Source: Pelodera strongyloides (Eukaryota; Nematoda; Chromadorea; Rhabditida; Rhabditidae). From it: a stretch of 64,000 nucleotides of DNA. This document shows, piece by piece, positions 53,401-62,650 of this stretch (positions within the stretch are counted from its first letter, which is position 1; each line of letters begins with the position of its first letter). Position numbers and translations under genes: made by a program. The stretch spans positions 22,083 through 86,082 of the forward strand of contig JAANDG010000613.1 in the NCBI GenBank assembly GCA_036852015.1. The letters are read 5' to 3'. Below the pieces are notes generated by a model. It saw only the letters and a program-made list of their open reading frames with translations. It made no database searches and had not been told where the DNA came from.

Positions 53401-55430
53401 GTGCACCAAAAAGAAGGCGCGAACTCGGCTGGCTGGGGGTGCGCTGCGCACTCGCGAACGTTGTATTTAGATATATCGAATATACGTTGTTACTGATCAG
53501 AGATATAATTTGTTACTGAAAAGACCGATAGAAACTAACCGTTCCTTAAAACAAACTGGACACGTCCAATATTTCTTCTCTTTTGTAGTATATACACGGC
53601 AATTGTCGCAAATTAGCTGCGCACACTGCAAAATCCCTCATTTATTTATTGTCATGATCACAGTACACACAGATGTCGACACGTGTGCTCACGTTGGTGT
53701 TTGCGATTATCCTAATATTGTACATGTACTACCTTTTCTCTATTTCCCTAGATGTCCCTCTCTGCTTCTCCTTTCACTTTCTCTCTCTTACTCTCTGACT
53801 CTCTCTCTTTAGTTATGCCACTCTCTCCTTCAGATCACTCTGTAGATCTTTCACTGGATCTCTCTCTCTCTCTCTCTCTCCCTCTCTCGGAAGATCGAAA
53901 GTATGGAATATGGCTTCTTACCTTTTTACATTTGGTCCCCGCATTGAATAGGAATCCGAGTTTGTGTCCACATTGGGTGCAGGCTCGAATACCCGGTGAC
54001 GTGGCCGCTGAGGCTGTAGACGACGGACAAGGACTTGTGCTGCAACAGATGATTATTAAAGTTCTTAACATATGCTCCCATGTGTTCTATGCAAATGAAC
54101 ATACTTAGACTAAAAATCACGCAGTATCACGCAGCTATTTGCAAACAATACACGTTAAAGCGAAATGCTAGCCTCTTTGGAAAATTTGCATATGATAAGC
54201 AAATCCTATGTTTCCTATGCTAATTTTGTACGATTGCCGTGTACGATCGTACAAAATTAGCATAGGATACACAGGAATTGCTTATCGTATGCAAATTTTT
54301 CCAAAGGGGCTAGCATTTCGATTTAATACAAAGTCCAGGGGCCGTATTCACCAACACAGATGGAACCCTCCCTAGGCCCACGAGCGCTCTGAATCTCTTC
54401 TGTTCTCGCACTCCCTACGCACTCTTTAGCTCCCTGGGGAGGCCAGTGAGGGTTCCCTGAGTGTTGGTGAATACGGCCTCTGAATACGTTTCAAAACCCG
54501 CGTCACGTCTGGATGGCCAAAGGACAAAGATAATTTGAACATCCGATTCTGCCAACCCCGTTACCTATTGGCCGATAGTGCCGAGTGCATACTCTCATTG
54601 GATAGAGAGTCTTTCATCGAGCAAATACTGCTCTTCTTTTGTAACATTTCCGATTTGCTCAGGTCCACTGACGTCTTCAGAAGGCTGGAAAATAAAAGGT
54701 TAGAGTTGTCTAAATGGTGTTTGTGGTGATTGTAGTTTGTAGTCTATAAGCCTCATTGATCCACGAATACCTTTAGTTACTAATACACTAAGGACTAAGA
54801 TATGTTTATGGTGATTGTAGTTTGTAGTCTACAAGCCTCTTTGATCCACTAATTTCTACGTACCTATAGTTACTAATTCACTAAGGACTAAGGTATTATT
54901 ATGTATTAATAAGAAAGTTTATTAGCTATAGAGCTGTGAAAGAACAGAAATAATTCTCAAATGTACCAGCCATTCATTGTCATGGGACAACGGGGACAAA
55001 GGAGGGTTATCAAGGGTTATCTGGGAGTTTTATTTTTTGCATGTTCTAGACTGCACGGGTGAGAGGGGGTAAACATTTTTAGAAGCAATCATTTTGTAGA
55101 TTTCGGGTATCCTTTGTTAGCCCGATAGATAGCGCTAACATAGTTTGGGTTTTGCTTATTATTTTGTATGATAGTCTGCTTCTCTGTTTCTCTGATCTCT
55201 TTTTTTTTATTGATCTCTCTATAGATCGCGCGTGTTTTTATAATAAACGTGAAGCCATTAGTCACTAATTCCCTATAGACCTCATCCAAATACGGAGCCC
55301 CAAAAACCTACCGTAATCTCTGTTTTTCCCGTCGTTGAAATTCTAAATCGCGCTCCAAAACAGGTCTAATCTGAGCCTGTTCTTCCGGCGAAAGAGAAGA
55401 GAGAAACTGGGCCACTTCGTTTGGGTCCAT
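40513..55430 (-). CDS. SYTL-like (bitesize-type): Synaptotagmin-like Rab effector (RabBD, FYVE-type zinc finger, two C2 domains)
   Basis: Likely links GTP-Rab27/Rab3-type proteins on vesicles to membranes. Read from the minus strand: exons 55430-55312, 54684-54565, 54039-53922, 53625-53540, 53133-53070, 53022-52941 and 52768-52683 join in phase and give the Rab-binding helix (LSSLSPEEQAQIRPVLERD) and a zinc finger with four CxxC pairs at residues 100/103, 117/120, 125/128 and 141/144. Linker exons, Ser/Arg-rich: 52413-52312, 52128-52052, 51036-50937, 48785-48646, 48336-48236, 47371-47300, 47141-47047, 46885-46641, 46095-45936, 45498-45447, 45052-44915. C2A: 44736-44545 (GEIQLNLHYDVGKAVLIVYV), 44388-44362, 44285-44229, 44015-43925 and about 42866-42798. 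C2B: 42579-42478, 41520-41431, 41115-41090, 40977-40895, 40786-40695 and a last exon ending TAA at 40513. Rabphilin is the main alternative; the zinc finger and linker favour Slp. Joins near 52.3, 44.4, 42.9 and 40.6-41.0 kb are not resolved. Confidence 0.82.
41540..42262. mobile_element. TTAAAGGG element split by a nested MITE
   Basis: 41540-41813 matches the left part of the element at 50390-50755 (GTAGGCACTCAAAATGAGCA shared, then GTTTACTATGGAAAA and TTTCCTTAA). After the nested MITE (41814-42230) the text GAAAACAACATTCTTATTA continues the match (TGAGGAACACACATTCTATTA at 50694). The right terminus is lost. Confidence 0.75.
41814..42230. mobile_element. TTAA-inserted foldback MITE, family R relative
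   Basis: 417 bp with long inverted arms starting TTAAAGGGTCAGGCCCATTT. The uninterrupted host element at 50.4-50.8 kb has a single TTAA (50690-50693) at this point, so the TTAA was duplicated on insertion. Confidence 0.88.
42962..43330 (+). mobile_element. tRNA-derived SINE
   Basis: The head has polymerase III boxes: an A-box-like GTGGCTCACTGGCAAA near 42973 and a perfect B box GGTTCGAATCTC at 43018. A body of about 200 bp follows. The tail is a short repeat, AGGCTTAAA/AAACCTAA several times (43260-43320). Sits in an intron of the Rab-effector gene in antisense orientation. No target duplication was found. Confidence 0.65.
43415..43596. mobile_element. TTAA-flanked MITE, family P (best copy)
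   Basis: A 182-bp element. Its outer inverted arms are nearly perfect: TTAAAGCGAAATACCGGCCG then GTTTTTGAAACGCATC, against GATGCTTTTAAAAACCGGCC then GGTATTTCGCTTTAA. Good reference copy for the family. Confidence 0.85.
45722..45847. repeat. GC-rich inverted repeat
   Basis: Arms AGGCGCGCAGCGCGGAAATG (continuing CGTAACCG..CCCGCGG) and the reverse complement flank a 52-bp AT-rich centre. The 37-bp arms differ by only an extra base. No obvious target duplication; in an intron of the minus-strand gene. Confidence 0.75.
46169..46339. mobile_element. TTAA-associated MITE, family Q
   Basis: 171 bp. TTAAAGCGAAATGCTAGCCC at the left, inverted at the right. The interior is an almost perfect palindrome around CGCGATCGTCCACGGCAATC, with CATATG, CCTATGTATCC and GCTAATTTTGCGCGAT on each arm. 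Transcribed, it would form a hairpin of about 80 bp. Confidence 0.85.
47414..47470. repeat. (CT)n microsatellite
   Basis: About 27 uninterrupted CT units in an intron of the minus-strand gene. Similar CT or GA tracts occur at 27458-27495, 53790-53885, 57850-57905 and 61998-62112. Confidence 0.95.
47763..48210. mobile_element. TTAA-flanked foldback MITE, family S
   Basis: 448 bp starting TTAAAGGAGGAGGCTCACGA and ending in the reverse complement. Arms of about 200 bp pair with few mismatches around a centre near 47980. Structurally like family R but a different sequence. Confidence 0.85.
48448..48583. mobile_element. MITE with GAGGCCATATTCACC ends, copy 2
   Basis: 136 bp in an intron of the Rab-effector gene. 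Outer arms GAGGCCATATTCAC and GTGAATATGGCCTC are inverted. Inside there are smaller CCCCG/CGGGG palindromes. Confidence 0.75.
50390..50755. mobile_element. TTAA-flanked element, intact copy
   Basis: 366 bp between TTAAAGGGAATATGTA and the inverted TACATATTCCCTTTAA. The body is shared with the interrupted element at 41.5 kb and is not a foldback. No coding frame of note; it could be a deletion derivative of a larger transposon. Confidence 0.8.
54155..54326. mobile_element. TTAA-associated MITE, family Q
   Basis: 172-bp copy of the 46169-46339 family between the second and third exons of the Rab-effector gene. The centre reads TGTACGATTGCCGTGTACGATCG.. (split here), so its hairpin loop has diverged together on both arms (GTACGATC / GATCGTAC). 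Confidence 0.85.
54339..54480. mobile_element. MITE with GGCCGTATTCACC ends, copy 3
   Basis: 142 bp, 12 bases beyond the preceding family Q element. Arms GGGCCGTATTCACCAACAC and GTGTTGGTGAATACGGCC are inverted, and the inner part is CCCT/AGGG-rich. Confidence 0.75.
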
Positions 55431-56030
55431 TATCGATTGGTGGGTCCTTAGAACCGATCGATAAACTGGAAAGTTTTTAGTTAAGCCTGTTGACTAAGAC
55501 GATAAAGAAGAAGGCATAAGCGCAAGCCCAGAAACTACTACAATTACAAAGTTAAAGGCTTTACTGATCAGGTCAAAGGTCACGTTGACAAAGTTACTGA
55601 TCATGACTGAGCGTAGAAACGCAAGGTGTTTCTATCATCGTATATATCGTACCGGGAGTCGTAAGTGCCCCTAGATCCTTCTTCAATAATGGATAGCATC
55701 TCAACAGTGCAAGTTTTGGAAGGAATTTTATTTATTATTATTATTAGTGAAACTACTTAAAAGTGAAAAAATGTTAGTAGTGAAACTACTTAAAAGTATC
55801 CGTTTTAAAAGCTAATCATAATCATAGTACATTAGTATTACGCAGCTTAACAATAGTATTATATTGGCAGTAAACATACGTGATAGTTGCAGTAAACAAT
55901 TATTGCACTAATAAATACGATTTATAGCGTCTAGGCAGTGTCGTAATATTTAGTGAACAAGGTTTGCCTGTATGAACGTGAAAGCAAGAAGACACTCAAA
56001 ATCTAATAGAACTTATATTTCTAGAAGTAA

Positions 56031-56199
56031 TTAAAGCGAAATACCTGCCAGTTTTTGAAACGCATCGTGAACAACTGAATTCTTGCGTATTTATGCTAAT
56101 TTACTCGAATTTAGCTCGATTTTTTATTCTGATTTATATTCATTTGCATCAGCTGCATAAGAATGCTTGTGTACTCAATGTGTTTCAAAAACCGGCAGG
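56031..56199. mobile_element. TTAA-associated MITE, family P, right end truncated
   Basis: The left end TTAAAGCGAAATACCTGCCA is intact. The right arm stops at CAAAAACCGGCAGG and runs into a second element (56205-56373) with ends CAGCCGGTTTTGAAACGTAT and its inverted copy. Confidence 0.75.
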
Positions 56200-57018
56200 A
56201 GTGTGACAGCCGGTTTTGAAACGTATGCCGGACGCTGTTTTCCGATGTAGTGTGTGCAAATTACTGCGCGAATACTGCGCGATTTTTAGAATGGTTGTAT
56301 TAACTTGCATGCAACATATGGGAATGCAGTTGTCCAAAATATGTTTCAAAAACTGGTTGTTATATCGCTTGAAGGTGCAATAACGCTCGAAGAGCTATAA
56401 CAACAGTAATACATCACGATTTCTATTACGAGATTAGTATTCGTTGGGATAACTTGATTAAACGATGGTCTCTTAGCTTAAAGGTTCAGGCTCACAATCA
56501 GACACACAAAAAACAGCGCCATCCCATTACAAACATCTACCGTATCTAACTGAATATATACCGACGTGCTCTTGACATAAATTTGGCCATTTGCATAGTT
56601 CATATAAAACACATATTTAGCATGTACAATAGTACAATGTTCTTAATCCACTAAATAAAACTAAAGCATTTCACTCGGTGTTCGATTCTATAATCGTAGT
56701 CATGAAATGAAAAATAACATCCAAAGGAGCTGATTCTTTGAATTAAACGCGCACGTCAATAGATTCGCCTTTTGACGTACGCGACATTCCTATGAACGAA
56801 TCTCGGGGATGAAATTAACACTTGGTAATTAGATTTGGCCGAGCCAAAGACCTTTCAACGGATATGAGATTATACTCGGAGTTCTCGGGAGAACCCAAAA
56901 TAAACACTTGGAAGGAGCACGGGTAAAAAAACTAACCTAGAAGCTAGGCTATATTTTATCAATGTGGTTCCTAGCGTTGGTCGTAGGCAGATAAAACGAC
57001 CAAAAGGCACCATATTAT

Positions 57019-57289
57019 AGGCTCGTTAGAGATGGGAAAAAGTTGGTGGAATTCCGGAATTCCACCGTTCGAGATGGACGCGGAAACGTGGGTGGAAAAG
57101 CAAAAATACCCTAGTGGAATCGTTGTGGGATTATATTTTTAACAACTGCAGGAGCCAAAAATGACGCACGTTAGAAGTTGACCCCGACGGTTGGGGCTAA
57201 ATAGCGAAAAAAACGTTTACGTTTCCGGTGTCCCATCTCGAACGGTCCTTTTCCGTAATTCCACAACTTTTTCCATCTCGAACGCGCCT
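57019..57289. mobile_element. Inverted-repeat MITE, 3-bp target duplication (TAT)
   Basis: 271 bp with AGGCTCGTTAGAGATGGGAA and inverted TTTCCATCTCGAACGCGCCT ends, flanked by TAT at 57016-57018 and 57290-57292. An inner inverted pair (GTTCGAGATGGACGCGGAAA / TTTCCGGTGTCCCATCTCGA) suggests two nested layers. Confidence 0.7.
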
Positions 57290-57390
57290 TATATCACCAA
57301 GTACGCGGAAACGGTGTAGTTGTCATTGCAAGTCAAAAAGGTCAGGCAAGCTTTTAAGAATTTTCTATGGTCAATCTTCTTGAAATATAT

Positions 57391-57550
57391 TTAAAGCCGT
57401 ATTGTACCTACTTTGGGAAATTTGTATAGGATACGAATTTCCTATGTATCCTGGCAAATTTTGGTGCCCGTCCGAAGCTTCCGGCACCAAATTAACTAGG
57501 ATATTCGCATCATATGCAAATTTTCCAAAGTAGTTACAATACGGCTTTAA
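57391..57550. mobile_element. TTAA-flanked foldback MITE, family Q relative
   Basis: 160 bp with ends TTAAAGCCGTATTGTA..TACAATACGGCTTTAA. The interior shares the layout of family Q (GGAAATTTG, CCTATGTATCC, a central GCACC/GGTGC palindrome) but not its sequence, so it is a sister family. Confidence 0.75.
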
Positions 57551-57558
57551 CTTCACAA

Positions 57559-57642
57559 GTGAGACGGGAATAGAACCCGTGATGGAAATCAGTATTCAAA
57601 AGCGCTCAATCGTGTGGCTATCGGGAGATCGCTCGTCTCAAA
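57559..57642 (-). other. tRNA-like sequence, probably a SINE head or tRNA pseudogene
   Basis: On the minus strand GATAGCCACACGATTGAGCG resembles an A box region, and a perfect T arm ACGGG-TTCTATT-CCCGT carries a B box (GGTTCTATTCC). The acceptor stem does not pair, so a functional tRNA is unlikely. It lies 8 bases from the 57391-57550 MITE. Confidence 0.4.
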
Positions 57643-59079
57643 TTTGGAACGAACTCGCGTCACGCTGCTTCGTCCGCTCCTTCATTATGACTAGATATGT
57701 AATACGTAACTCATTACCCAATTATGAATAAGATATGCTACCTAACTGATATGAAGAGGCAAACAGGGCTTTACAAACCAGTTCACGAAACTAGATACAT
57801 TGAAAGAATGTCAGCCTAACTAAAAAAAAATAGAGGGACCTAAAACGAGAGCGAGAGAGAGAGAGGGAGAGAGAGAGGGCGAATAGAGAGAGAAAGAGAA
57901 ACTAGAGAAAGCATTTGAGCACTAGACTTCGGCTCCTTGCATTGTTTACCTTCACCGTGGCAAAATTGACAATTAAGACTTTTCGAACGCGTTTCCAAAT
58001 ACGATTTTTGATGAAAACTACAAAAAGGTCAGAAAGGTGACTAACGAGTACGTGTGAAAATGAAAAGGATACAATTCTTATTAATTCTTCACAAAATACA
58101 CATATCTTGTGGTTATTGATGCTATAAATTATACTCTAGAATAAGGCAATAAAGTTTCCGGTACGTTACGTATTTTACGATAAGACCACGGTACTTTAAA
58201 GCGATAATATCACGTGGAAAGTCAAGCGTAGGCTGGAGAAGGAAGTCCAAACGACCTGCGGCACCACTTTAACGACTTTGAAGGTTCAATGACACCGTCC
58301 CGAGGAAAGGTGTGCTGGGAAGATCTTACATAGCGGGAAACTTAGAGCTAAGAGTCATTAAACCTTTCCGCGAACACATGTCGCTACGTTGAGTTTTCTA
58401 TTGTTTCCTACCTCGAGACAAAGTAAACTGGTTGGCTAACAATGCGAATGGTACATAAGATAACATAGAGAATTGATATGACTACTGTGCGGTCCCTTTA
58501 CAAGTTAATGGAGTGTGCTACTGGCCGAGCTCACTTTTTAGATAAGGTGTGAGGAGCGGAGTCTTGAGGAGAATGAAATACCTTGAAAGGCTAATCCGTT
58601 GGGATCTCCTGGATACCTTAGTGATAATAATAACCAATATCTTGTGAATTCCCTCTCTCCATTCACACACTCTCTCGTCTGACTCTAGCCCGGGGCAAAT
58701 CCGAGGCTTAAACAAGGATTATTTACCTATATTGCATTTCTAACACATTGACATTATAGTCACGAGAGGAAAATCGATTTTATGATTACTTGCCGATGAG
58801 AGATAATATGCGACAAACGCACAGGATATATAAAGAGAGGGGTGGGGATCCGTTTCTCGGGCACGCAAAGGTTCTCTTCGCGCTCATGTGGCGCGATTTT
58901 GGCGCTTATGTGTTCTGAATATCCCTGACGGTTATGGTGGAAAATGTTGAACCTCAAGGATACAGGAAACTAAGGAATCCATTGCCATGCCAGAAGACTA
59001 TTGAGAAATAGACAAGAAACCTCATAATTAACATAAAAGCTTTATAGTGTAATTGAGCTTCAAAATCTTTATACAACTC

Positions 59080-59250
59080 TTAAAGCGAAATACCAGCCTC
59101 TTTGGAAAATTTGCATATGATAAGCAAATCCTATGTATCCTATGCTAATTTTGCGCGATTGCTGTGGACGATCGCGCAAAATTAGCATAGGATACATAGG
59201 ATTTGCTTATCATATGCAAATTTTCCAAAGGGGCTAGCATTTCGCTTTAA
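59080..59250. mobile_element. TTAA-flanked MITE, family Q (near-perfect hairpin)
   Basis: 171 bp whose two halves are almost exact reverse complements (GCATATGATAAGCAAATCCT on both arms). Flanking sequence is repeated: ATACAACTCT lies immediately left of TAAAGCG and again immediately right of CGCTTTA. Confidence 0.88.
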
Positions 59251-59398
59251 TACAACTCTTAAAATGTTTGTTATTTGAAAAGGAGGCAACGTGACCAACA
59301 GGCCGTATAATATAAATCCTGGACCAACTTTTATTAATTATCCAATGCCAGCAAATTTTCAACTTCATACTGCAAATATTTATTTCAAAAGAGCAAAG

Positions 59399-59563
59399 TT
59401 AAAGCGAAATGCCAGCTCCTTTGGAAAATTTGCATATGATAAGCAAATCCTATGTATCCTATGCTAATTTTGCGCGATCGTCCACGGCTATCGCGCAAAA
59501 TTAGCATTGGATACATAGGATTTGCTTAGCATTGCACTTCCAAAGGGCTGGCTTTCGCTTTAA
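59399..59563. mobile_element. TTAA-flanked MITE, family Q, right arm decaying
   Basis: The left arm is intact and matches 59080-59250. The right arm has lost several bases (TTGCTTAGCATTGCACTTCC). It lies 149 bp from the previous copy. Confidence 0.85.
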
Positions 59564-59820
59564 GAAAATATTAGTAAATAAGATTCCTTGAGTTATTTTC
59601 TCTATGATTGTCTGTCTATATGGTAAAAAATGAGGGCTCAGATGAGAAGATTCAATAACCACGTCTAATCCTATAATAAAAAGCATACTTATTTCATATT
59701 ATTTTCTTTCTTCTTTATTCTCGAGGGACCGACAATTATTAGTTTTTTCTCCAAGTAATTTAGAGTAAATAGTGCCTCAATTATAGAAGATTATATATTT
59801 GCAATTATTCATTAGTAAAT

Positions 59821-60455
59821 TTGCAAGTTTCTTTTGAAAATTGACCTAATTTCCATGTAAGAAAACAAAAACAAAGTGTATCTGAAAATTCCAAAAAAGG
59901 ACACCTAGAAATTGGTGTAGACAAATAGTGAGTGTGAGAACCTGTTTATAGATTTAGATTCGTAATTGTCAAGGGTAATTATGCTAATTAAGGTTAGGGC
60001 CCGGGTGCTTGGGACACGGTCATATCTTTTTTACCCTTGAGGCGCTAAGGACAAAGTTGCCAAACACCACTATGTAGTTTGCCATTTGATTGTTGGCATT
60101 ATAATTATACACTGCTCGGGGGCTTTTTAGAATTTTTGACCATTCGAGTGGAGTAAATGGATAAAAAAGGCTCGATAAGTATGGTAAAATTGCGCTAAAA
60201 AATAATTAATAAAAATGAAAATAAAAATAAAAATTGCGCTACACTAATAATTAAAATGTGAGGTTGATCCACGTGCTAACGCGACCATTCGAGTGGAGTA
60301 AATCCCTTGACAATTGCGAATACAAATATATAAACAGGTTCTCACACTCACTATTTATAGTGTACACCAATTTCTAGGTGTCCTTTTTTGGAATTTTCAG
60401 ATACACTTTGTTTTCTTACATGGAAATTAGGGCAATTTTCAAAAGAAAATTGCAA
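59821..60455. mobile_element. 635-bp element with long inverted ends
   Basis: Arms of about 140 bp (TTGCAAGTTTCTTTTGAAAA at the left, inverted at the right, including AAAGTGTATCTGAAAATTCC). The middle holds ATTCGAGTGGAGTAAATNG twice (about 60143 and 60288). No coding frame. Different from the TTAA families. Confidence 0.75.
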
Positions 60456-60707
60456 GGGAAGAAAATAACGAGAAAAACGACCACTTTCTACAGGTTACTT
60501 ATATTACTGGAAATGAGGGAAATTCAAGGGCATCATTTATTATACGCAAGTTTCTTTCTCTGAAGTAGTGCTACCGTTGACGAACACTTTTTTTCTCGGA
60601 CCCGGTTTATCTTACTTCTTTGTATTGTGAAGCACAATTGGGACCTAGGACAGCAAATTGAACACTACGCTGTACTGTACACATACATATATGCGTATGT
60701 TCAATAA

Positions 60708-60862
60708 TAGCCCGTATTCTCGGGTCGACGGGAACGTTCCGTTTGGGTTTGGGACCTCATTCGTATGCAAATTTTTCCTCCAGCTAGTCTAGATAGTCGA
60801 GAAATTTGCATACAAAGGATTTCCCAAACGGAACATTCCCGTCGACCCGAGAATACGGGCTA
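60708..60862. mobile_element. 155-bp foldback MITE
   Basis: Ends TAGCCCGTATTCTCGGGTCG and the exact inverted copy. The arms (about 55 bp) are nearly perfect and include CGTTCCGTTTGGG and TATGCAAATTT. The CCGTATTC core recalls the GGCCGTATTCACC family. Confidence 0.8.
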
Positions 60863-62650
60863 ATGTATTTTCAAATATAATTTTCTGCATGAGTTGAATT
60901 TGATGTATCGCGAATTACTTTAGCATGTTCTTATAAAGAAGACCAATATTCGTCTATAAAAAGCCCCAATGCAACAGGGTTAAAGCCCAATTATGCTAAT
61001 TATTCATCGAATAGAGGGCTGAGGTGTGAGGCAATTAGGCCGAGTGGGCAATACAATGGCTGACTGCGTTTCGCATAATCAAAGATCAAACTACAGACTC
61101 CAATAAATCAAATTACAAATTCAAACTACAGAAATGGTACAGTATGACAAACATTTCGTCACAGCAGGGAAAAACAATTATGTCACATTTTTTGAACGAA
61201 GCAGAATATGGAAAGAAGAGCCATAGCAGAATATCTCAAATCTTTTATTGGTCGTAACTCACGACGAATTACGAACACAACGAATTTTGAACACTATTAA
61301 AATTCAATTCCATTTAGTAGGCATCATGGACACACAAAAATATAAAGCATGTTCAAAATAGGTTGTCGAATTATAAGGTTTGCTTGTGTTCATTCAATAA
61401 GTAATTTAGAAAAAATTACTTTGTTTTAGCATTGAAAGTTCCCAAATACAATTGCCCGTCATATATTGAAATACAGCTTTTCGTTATTCTCATTCAAGCA
61501 CATGTATTGAACTTCGATAAAATTAGCATGTGAGCGCACAAAAAGCCACTTTTTCGATATTTGTACATCCATAATAAAATTGCATAAAGTAATAAAATAT
61601 ATTCAGCGACACATAAAGAACATGAATCTAGATAACCATACTGCTACTATAAGCAGAGTATATGATATGGGTGCATTACAGCCGTAAAAATCACTATAAA
61701 GTCTTGTACATAAAAATGAAACACATAAAACACATAGTCAATAAATTTACAGAAAAGTCTATAAATTCCGATACATTTTCGAAATAGTATGCTGAAGTAA
61801 AAGATAGGAATAAGAAGAGTGTGCTACACTACATTTTCTTGCCGCTTACCCTAGTCATATTTTATAAATTTCTAAATGTTTTTGTTTCTTAGAAAATCCG
61901 AATATTTGGAGATCTGGGATGGAATCGAATAAAATTTATATCAAAAATCTATATTACATATGGGACGATGAGAACCTTGAGTGTGTTTGATGGGAAAAAT
62001 TTTGGAGAGCGAGAGAGAGAAAGAGAAAGAGACAGACAGAGAAATAGAGAGGGATTCGAGAAATAAGGAGAGAGAGACATAGAGAGAGAGAGAGAAAGAG
62101 AGAGAGAGAAGAATTAAAGAAAGATTTCATACAAACATTTCTGATTTATAATCCAAAACACTAATCTTAGAATTATCTTATTGATGTAATAAATGGATGA
62201 AATTATTATTATTTTACAGATTTTATTAGATCAAACACTGTGATGTTCTTTGAAAACCGTGGTTTGTGAACACTATGCGATTTTGTTGGAAGCCTAATGC
62301 TCAGGACCTCTGCGGGACTAGGAAACAGTATAGTACCACCCTTGAAGAAAGGCGCACGCTCTTGAAGCGTAAACGATTTATTATTATTATTATTCATGTT
62401 ACAAGGTTTTTGGATTGACACAAATGAGTAGGAAGTAGTTGAGAATAGAGATCCAAATTGTTGACGCATTCTTTGCAATTAAGAATAATAAAGAATCTCT
62501 TTCTGAAGTTTAAATCTGCGAGTGCATGTGTTTTGAGATTGCGTGTGAACGCAAGTAATACATTTATAAAATTGGACATAATTTGTCACTTCTGAATGGA
62601 CAATTTACTTAAACCGGAAATTGATAACAAATAAAAGAGATTATCGTCCG

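Larger units (their letters stand above)
53540..55430 (-). other. Rab-binding domain and FYVE-related zinc finger exons
   Basis: Four exons encode residues 1-148. The first exon starts ATG-GAC-CCA at 55430 and gives the amphipathic SHD1 helix. Exons 54039-53922 and 53625-53540 give ACTQCGHKLGFLFNAGTKCK, then K CAQLICDNCRVYTTKEKK, YWTCPVCFKER. Eight cysteines in four CxxC pairs would bind two zinc ions. This arrangement is diagnostic for Slp, rabphilin and RIM effectors. Confidence 0.88.

Noticed and set aside
62209..62478. 89-codon minus-strand open frame
   Set aside because: No domain, splice context or codon signal; it contains an Asn run from a microsatellite. A terminal exon of an unseen gene cannot be excluded.
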